Assembly: GCA_017524445.1 (NCBI GenBank)
Contig: JAFXVP010000002.1
Location: 1 to 64,000, forward strand
Source of the DNA: Clostridia bacterium
GTDB lineage: Bacteria > Bacillota > Clostridia > Christensenellales > CAG-138
DNA length: 64,000 nucleotides
Reading direction: 5' to 3'
In this document: one piece after another, positions 60,200 to 64,000 of the stretch
How positions within the stretch are numbered: position 1 is the first letter of the stretch
How the letters are laid out: each line of letters begins with the position of its first letter
The notes under the pieces: model-generated
The model's database searches: none
The model's input: the letters and a program-made list of their open reading frames with translations, nothing else
Told to the model about the DNA's origin: nothing
Position numbers and translations under genes: made by a program

Positions 60200-60781
60200 A
60201 TGAACGAAACGGAAATCAAAAAACAGGTCAAAGAAGCGTTTGAAATCTTAATGAACGCGGCAAAGCCGGAACCGGGCTCGCTGCTCGTGCTCGGCTGCTC
60301 GACGAGCGAGATCGTCGGAAAGCGCATCGGCTCCGGCTCGTCCGAGGAAGCGGCAAAGGCGCTTCTGGACGCGCTGCTGCCGCTCGTCGAGGAAGCGGGG
60401 CTCGACCTTGCGGTGCAGGGCTGCGAGCACATCAACCGCTCGCTTTGCTGTAGCCGCGCGACCATGAAAAAATACAACCTCCAGCAGGTCTGGGTAAAGC
60501 CGTGGCTGCACGCGGGCGGCGCCTGCGTAACCGGCGCATATGCGCGCATTCCCGACGCGGTCATGGTCGAATCCCTGAACGGGCAGGCGACCCTCGGCAT
60601 CGACGTCGGCGACACGCTGATCGGCATGCATCTGCACTGCGTGGCGGTGCCGGTGCACAGTCCCCTGCGTCACATCGGTGAAGCGAACCTCGTCATGGCG
60701 TTTTCGCGGCCGAAGTACGTCGGCGGACCCAGAGCGCAGTACGACAACGTGCCGGTCGATCCCAAGCACGCACAGCAGTGA
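60200..60781 (+). CDS. DUF436 / TIGR01440 family protein (YwlG-like)
   Basis: The 193-residue protein has the family segments LLVLGCSTSEIVGKRIGSGS, VQGCEHINRSL and HCVAVPVHSP. These match the Bacillota YwlG/TIGR01440 family, whose biochemical function is not established. AAGGAG lies 8 nt upstream. The leader carries a nine-unit hairpin array, so expression may respond to RNA structure. Confidence 0.9.
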   Translation: MNETEIKKQVKEAFEILMNAAKPEPGSLLVLGCSTSEIVGKRIGSGSSEEAAKALLDALLPLVEEAGLDLAVQGCEHINRSLCCSRATMKKYNLQQVWVKPWLHAGGACVTGAYARIPDAVMVESLNGQATLGIDVGDTLIGMHLHCVAVPVHSPLRHIGEANLVMAFSRPKYVGGPRAQYDNVPVDPKHAQQ

Positions 60782-60796
60782 ATTACATCCGACGCA

Positions 60797-60827
60797 AAGG
60801 CGGAGCCGCAGGGCTTCGCCTTTTTTG
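60797..60827 (+). terminator. Terminator after the DUF436 gene
   Basis: AAAGGCGGAGCC and GGCTTCGCCTTT form a hairpin followed by TTTG. Confidence 0.8.
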
Positions 60828-60834
60828 CGACAAT

Positions 60835-60966
60835 ACGGGGGTGTGTGTAACACTGTCGCATTTGTCGCATTTGTCGCAGAGATGAATGATTATGATATAA
60901 TAATAGATATACAGCAGTATATTGACTACATTTGCGACATTTGCGACGCTGCTACACACAGGGGGT
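60835..60966 (-). repeat. Iteron inverted-repeat element, copy 2 (reverse orientation)
   Basis: On the plus strand TGTCGCA occurs at 60854, 60863 and 60872 (exactly 9 bp apart). An AT-rich centre and TGCGAC at 60933 and 60942 (9 bp apart) follow, then GCTGCTACACACAGGGGGT. The last part is the reverse complement of the opening of copy 1 (ACCCCCTGTGTGYAGCAG). The iteron differs from copy 1 (TGTAAATAT). Confidence 0.75.
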
Positions 60967-61031
60967 ATTTGTCACGCGGCGTCCGGACGCGCTTCCGTGC
61001 AAAAAAGTTTCGGAATAATCGAAAAAAACCT

Positions 61032-61060
61032 TTGCCTTTTGCAGCGGAATGGTTTATACT
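61032..61060 (+). promoter_or_regulatory. Promoter of the structured RNA / zinc-ribbon gene
   Basis: TTGCCT (61032-61037), 17 bp and TATACT (61055-61060) place the start at about 61066, the first bases of the RNA. Confidence 0.75.
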
Positions 61061-61065
61061 TGTGA

Positions 61066-61287
61066 GGATGTCCGAATTCGGGTCTGTGGTTGCAAGTCGA
61101 GGCCAGTCGCAGGCGAAACGATCCACGTAAGCGGGCCAAAGCGCCCGTGAGCATGGTGCGGCTTAGAAGTAAGTCCGGCCGGCGGTATTCCGCCGAGAGG
61201 GGCAGTAGTGGGGAGCACGGCTTATGAGCGAACCCTCCTGCCGGCGAGTGTGGGGGCAAAGACCAGGTCAGCCGAACGCGGAGATCA
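61066..61287 (+). ncRNA. Large structured RNA upstream of a zinc-ribbon gene (raiA-motif candidate)
   Basis: A long-range helix closes the RNA: GAT and TCCG-AA-TTCGG (61067-61081) pair with CCGAA-CG-CGGA and ATC (61272-61286). Inside lie CGGGC (61132-61136)/GCCCG (61143-61147), CGGCGG (61180-61185)/CCGCCG (61190-61195) with a TATT loop, and GAGGG (61197-61201)/CCCTC (61233-61237). The purine-rich joins look conserved. No terminator precedes the gene at 61323. Size, closed architecture and Clostridia host suggest the raiA motif RNA, but I cannot verify the consensus. RNase P, tmRNA, SRP and 6S RNA do not fit. Confidence 0.55.
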
Positions 61288-61322
61288 AAAATATCACCAA
61301 TCGCGAAGGGAACCAAATCATC

Positions 61323-61604
61323 ATGTACGAAGACAGAACACTGGTTTGCAGAGACTGCGGCAAGGAATTCATTTTCAGCGCGGGCGAGCAGGAATTTTAT
61401 GCAAAGAACGATTTCAAAAACGACCCCGTCCGCTGCCCGGAATGCCGGAGAGCACGCAAGAACGCCGCGCGCGGCCAAGCCCCGCGTGAGATGTTCGACG
61501 CGGTCTGCGCCTCCTGCGGCAAGCCCACCAAGGTGCCGTTCCAGCCGAGAAATGACAAGCCGATCTATTGCTCCGAGTGCTTTGCACAGCGCCGCGGCAG
61601 ATAA
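61323..61604 (+). CDS. Double zinc-ribbon protein (zf-trcl / CxxC-x17-CxxC type)
   Basis: The 93-residue protein begins MYEDRTLVCRDCGKEFIFSA. The first ribbon is CRDC and CPEC separated by EQEFYAKNDFKND-type sequence. The second is CASCGKPTKVPFQP to YCSECF, with CxxC pairs 17 residues apart. The ATG has a weak, distant ribosome site (GAAGGG, about 12 nt). The gene lies 36 nt after the structured RNA and is likely on the same transcript. These small cytosolic proteins are common in Clostridia and uncharacterised. Confidence 0.85.
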   Translation: MYEDRTLVCRDCGKEFIFSAGEQEFYAKNDFKNDPVRCPECRRARKNAARGQAPREMFDAVCASCGKPTKVPFQPRNDKPIYCSECFAQRRGR

Positions 61605-61621
61605 CAGCGAAACCCGACACA

Positions 61622-61651
61622 AAAACGGACAGAGCGATCTGTCCGTTTTTC
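61622..61651 (+). terminator. Terminator after the zinc-ribbon gene
   Basis: AAAACGGACAG, a 6-nt loop and CTGTCCGTTTT form an 11-bp stem ending in a T-run. Confidence 0.88.
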
Positions 61652-61687
61652 ATACATGAACGAAACCGTGTTGTTTGCGCAAGCAAA

Positions 61688-61830
61688 CATATCGTGCTGC
61701 AGAGTCAGTATATCGCGCTTGTGTGAGAAGGCATATCGTGCGGCATGAGCCGCATATCGTCTCCGTTGCGCTTCGCGCAAACGATATGCCCCTTCGGACA
61801 CGATATGCGCCTTGCGGCGCGCGGTATCCC
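61688..61830. repeat. Mini-hairpin array, CATATCGT separator family
   Basis: CATATCGT occurs at 61688, 61732 and 61753, with a variant TATATCGC at 61710. The reverse complement ACGATATG is at 61781 and 61800. Cores include GCGGC-ATGA-GCCGC and GCGC-TTC-GCGC. The layout (separator, hairpin, central orientation switch) mirrors the AATTCA arrays although the separator is different. A GC-rich tail (61831-61880) ends near the convergent gene. Confidence 0.7.
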
Positions 61831-61893
61831 CCCTCATCCGCCGCCTGCGGCGACACCTTCCCCACCGGGTGGTAAGGCTTTTTGACGCGCGGC

Positions 61894-62316
61894 TCACCAC
61901 CGTCTGGACAGCTCATAGAGCCCGCCGGTCGCCGCAAGGATGATCAGCACGATCGCCGCAGCGATCGCGGCGAGCACCAGTACGCACCAGAACGACCGCG
62001 CATAATTGCGGCGATTGATGTTCGCGCTGCTGCAGGAGAACACGATCAGAAGGATAAACCCCACGATCGGGATCGCAAACAGCAGGTTGTACCCGAAATA
62101 TGCCCACGGGCTGAGCGGACGAAGGCGTGCCGGAAGCTGGTCCTCCGTGATCTCTCTCTGCCGGATCACGATCGGCTGCACCGGCTGCTGCGGCGTCTGC
62201 CGGATCGGTTCGCTCACCGGGGGAACGTTCGCGCCGGGCCGATCGATTTTCGCGCCGCAATTCTCGCAGAACGCGGAGCCGTCTGCGATCTTATGACCGC
62301 ATTGTTGACAAAACAT
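61894..62316 (-). CDS. Zinc-ribbon two-span membrane protein
   Basis: The start is ATG 62316 (MFCQQCGHKIADGSAFCENC), with AGGAGG upstream. The 140-residue protein has an N-terminal zinc ribbon (CQQC and CENC) and a Pro/Gln/Arg linker (about 25-60). Two spans (about 65-90 and 105-130) end in LYELSRRW. This zinc_ribbon_2 plus membrane layout is common in Bacillota; function is unknown. It is divergent from the sigma factor operon. Confidence 0.8.
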   Translation of the reverse strand: MFCQQCGHKIADGSAFCENCGAKIDRPGANVPPVSEPIRQTPQQPVQPIVIRQREITEDQLPARLRPLSPWAYFGYNLLFAIPIVGFILLIVFSCSSANINRRNYARSFWCVLVLAAIAAAIVLIILAATGGLYELSRRW

Positions 62317-62451
62317 ATGTATTCCTCCTGTATTCTCAGTCGTCGCACGACTTTTTATATATAAAATTGTACAAAAGAACGCGGCGCTTGTCAACCGGTT
62401 TCGGACGTAAAAAGCCGGACCGCATCCCGACCGGCATACTTTTTTCTCCAC

Positions 62452-62483
62452 TGCGATACCGTTTGCCCGGTTCGTGCGTCTAA
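62452..62483 (+). promoter_or_regulatory. Candidate ECF-type autoregulated promoter
   Basis: TGCGATACC (62452-62460), a 16-bp spacer and CGTCTAA (62477-62483) resemble ECF sigma promoters (-35 ending AACC, -10 CGTC). The sigma gene starts 40 nt downstream. Confidence 0.45.
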
Positions 62484-62522
62484 TATAGTGAACGGCCGTG
62501 AAAAATGAAGGAGCAAACCCTT

Positions 62523-63035
62523 ATGAACGATGTAACCGAAACATTCAACACCGTATACGACGCGACGTTTCGCGAGCTGATGCGCTACTGCCTTCTGAAA
62601 GCGCCGATGGAGGACGCGCACGATCTTCTACAGAACACCTACACGCAGTTCTACCGTGCCCTCCAAAGGAAAGGCGTCCGCGCGATCCGCGATCCGAAGG
62701 CGTATCTGTTTACCGCGCTGAAGCACGAGATCGCAAGCTTCTACCGGTCCGGCGCGAAGCGAAGGACGGTCCCGCTCGAGCTCGTTTCCGACGAGCCGGA
62801 CGATATTTCCGTGGAGGACCTTTCGCTTGACCGCGCGGCGGTCGGCGACGTCCTCGACCGGTTGAAGCGCGAGCCCATAGAGACGCAGCGCATGTTTATT
62901 CTGTACTACGGCTACGGCATGAAGTTAGGCGACATTGCAAAGGAAACGGGCACGACGGAAGCGAGCGTCAAATCAAAGCTCGCCCGCGTGCGCAGAAAGC
63001 TCAGAACATCCTTCGGAGAGGAGAACACGTTATGA
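62523..63035 (+). CDS. ECF-type RNA polymerase sigma factor
   Basis: The start is ATG 62523 (MNDVTETFNTVYDATFRELM), with AAGGAG 9 nt upstream; an ATG at 62505 lacks a site. The 170-residue protein has region 2 (DAHDLLQNTYTQFYRALQRK, about 30-75) and region 4 (ILYYGYGMKLGDIAKETGTT, about 118-160). It overlaps the next gene by ATGA, the typical sigma/anti-sigma pairing. Confidence 0.92.
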   Translation: MNDVTETFNTVYDATFRELMRYCLLKAPMEDAHDLLQNTYTQFYRALQRKGVRAIRDPKAYLFTALKHEIASFYRSGAKRRTVPLELVSDEPDDISVEDLSLDRAAVGDVLDRLKREPIETQRMFILYYGYGMKLGDIAKETGTTEASVKSKLARVRRKLRTSFGEENTL

Positions 63036-64000
63036 AACACAGATCCGAACAAATTCTTTCCTTTGCGGAAAACGAACTGATCGAAAAAGAATCCATCCGC
63101 CGCGCGGTGCTTTCCGAAAAGCACGAACGGCAGAAAAAGCCGATCGCCTGGACAAAGATCCTGCTGCCGGTCGCGGCATGCCTCGTGCTGCTCTGCGGCG
63201 CGGTGCTTGCGATCCCGAAGGCAAGAGCCGAAGTCTTTCGCTGGTTTCGCATTGAGCGTCCCGAGCAGTATCTGACCGAGGATCCGGAGGCGCGTGTGCC
63301 GAATGAGCAGATCGATTCGCTGATCGTGCCGCCCGTATCCGACGAACCGACCGCAAACAAGATCCTGTCCGTTGACAGTGAACCGATCTGGCAGAGGATC
63401 GCCGAGGGCTTTCAGGTCGATCTCGGCGAGACCATGTACGACGGCAAGCAGCTGTACTTTGCGGTCACGCTGCACGGGCTGACCGCGCTGCCCGAGGTCG
63501 ATGCGTACACCGGCGGCAGCGCAACGCAGACGCGCGTTCCGACCGAGCAGATCGGCGAATTCTTCGAGGACGGCAAGGTCCCGGAAGAATACAAAAACGG
63601 CCTGATGTCGTTCTTTGAGGAAAGCATGGGACAGTATTTCCTGCACTTTGCCGACGGCACGGAGATCAACGGCGGATTTGTGTCTGCGCTCGAATCGAAT
63701 CCCGATTTCATGGCGGCGCTCGACCGCAACTACGACGAATACGGCGAGGATCCGCTTTCCGACGCCGACCGCGAGGCGATCAGCATGGATTCGATCCAAT
63801 GGCTTTCGGGGAACACCCTGACCGGCGCTGTGGTCTGCTATACCGGCGATACGATCCCGGTCCGGGAGAACGGAGAAACCGTCATGCGGGATACGCACGA
63901 CTATCTCAGGGAGCACGCAGACGAAAACGGCATCCTGACCGCAGAAGTGATCTACCGCGCGATCAGCACCATTCCGGACGTGACGGTGCATCTGGAAGCC
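63032..64000 (+). CDS. Anti-sigma factor (DUF4179-like), partial at window end
   Basis: At least 323 codons are visible and the frame is open at the window edge. A cytoplasmic N-terminus (about 1-38), one span (about 41-61, ILLPVAACLVLLCGAVLAIP) and a large extracytoplasmic domain follow. The layout matches DUF4179-type membrane anti-sigma factors. GGAGAGG lies just upstream, within the sigma gene. It probably sequesters the ECF factor until an envelope signal arrives. Confidence 0.8.
   Translation, partial: MKHRSEQILSFAENELIEKESIRRAVLSEKHERQKKPIAWTKILLPVAACLVLLCGAVLAIPKARAEVFRWFRIERPEQYLTEDPEARVPNEQIDSLIVPPVSDEPTANKILSVDSEPIWQRIAEGFQVDLGETMYDGKQLYFAVTLHGLTALPEVDAYTGGSATQTRVPTEQIGEFFEDGKVPEEYKNGLMSFFEESMGQYFLHFADGTEINGGFVSALESNPDFMAALDRNYDEYGEDPLSDADREAISMDSIQWLSGNTLTGAVVCYTGDTIPVRENGETVMRDTHDYLREHADENGILTAEVIYRAISTIPDVTVHLEA

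Noticed and set aside
61066-61287. RNase P, tmRNA, SRP or 6S RNA
   Set aside because: The conserved core sequences of those RNAs are absent; the AAGTAAGTCCGGC similarity to RNase P is only local.
61224-61322. N-terminal extension of the zinc-ribbon protein from ATG 61224
   Set aside because: The extra 33 codons would lie inside the structured RNA helices and have no zinc-ribbon homology; MYEDRTLVC is the usual start of this family.

Overview
The window is a dense, GC-rich bacterial chromosome segment. Shine-Dalgarno sites are of the AGGAGG type, promoters are sigma-A-like (TTGnnn-N17-TATAAT), lipoproteins carry Pro/Thr/Glu-rich tethers, and there are no outer-membrane genes. With the spmA/spmB pair and a MecA-type class B PBP this points to an uncultured Clostridia lineage (Bacillota), probably a gut anaerobe with sporulation ancestry. 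I cannot fix a genus. No rRNA, tRNA, integrase, phage module or CRISPR array was seen.

Layout: 1-3.1 kb, two divergent Na/Pi-cotransporter (NptA/PhoU) paralogues. 3.2-5.3 kb, a transglutaminase-like lipoprotein and a small membrane protein. 5.3-13.9 kb, an oligopeptide ABC transporter operon (oppA-B-C-D-F) with a very large insert in OppC and a TTG-initiated membrane gene at its head. 14.2-18.5 kb, two MFS transporters, small membrane proteins including a tandem pair of about 50-residue proteins, and an M28 peptidase. 18.6-21.7 kb, CPBP protease, AAA-CYTH protein, TrmH/SpoU methyltransferase and rpmB. 21.9-24.3 kb, an AT-richer cassette (XRE regulator plus three unfamiliar genes) bounded by a 34-bp duplication of the 3' end of trmL. 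24.3-27.3 kb, trmL, a VanW protein and a membrane protein. 27.4-35 kb, tatD-metG-HEAT/THUMP methyltransferase-murG-PBP. 35.1-38.8 kb, spmAB, a HerA-like ATPase and a zinc-ribbon/DUF1653 protein. 38.9-44.7 kb, a SAM-I/IV-like riboswitch with terminator, then a four-gene MacB-type export operon. 45.1-48.5 kb, an anchored extracytoplasmic protein and a two-component system with 11-bp-phased candidate operators. 48.7-52.2 kb, proS, GNAT and M15 peptidase. 52.3-57 kb, a BmpA/Nup-type ABC transporter. 57.2-60.8 kb, DUF1540, small lipoproteins, mutY and a DUF436 protein. 60.8-64 kb, repeats, a large structured RNA ahead of a zinc-ribbon gene, a zinc-ribbon membrane protein, and an ECF sigma/anti-sigma pair running off the window.

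The most unusual content is non-coding. (1) Two copies of a roughly 130-bp element have inverted arms of exactly 9-bp-spaced iterons; the iteron sequence differs between copies but agrees between the arms of one copy. (2) Four arrays of mini-hairpins are separated by CAATTCAT or CATATCGT, three of them flipping orientation at their centre; one sits inside a 5' UTR. (3) A SAM-I/IV-like riboswitch is followed at once by a terminator. (4) A roughly 220-nt structured RNA has a precise promoter. (5) At least four genes (MFS, VanW, M15, mutY) have a -10 hexamer 6-8 nt before the ATG and no Shine-Dalgarno, so they are predicted to be leaderless.
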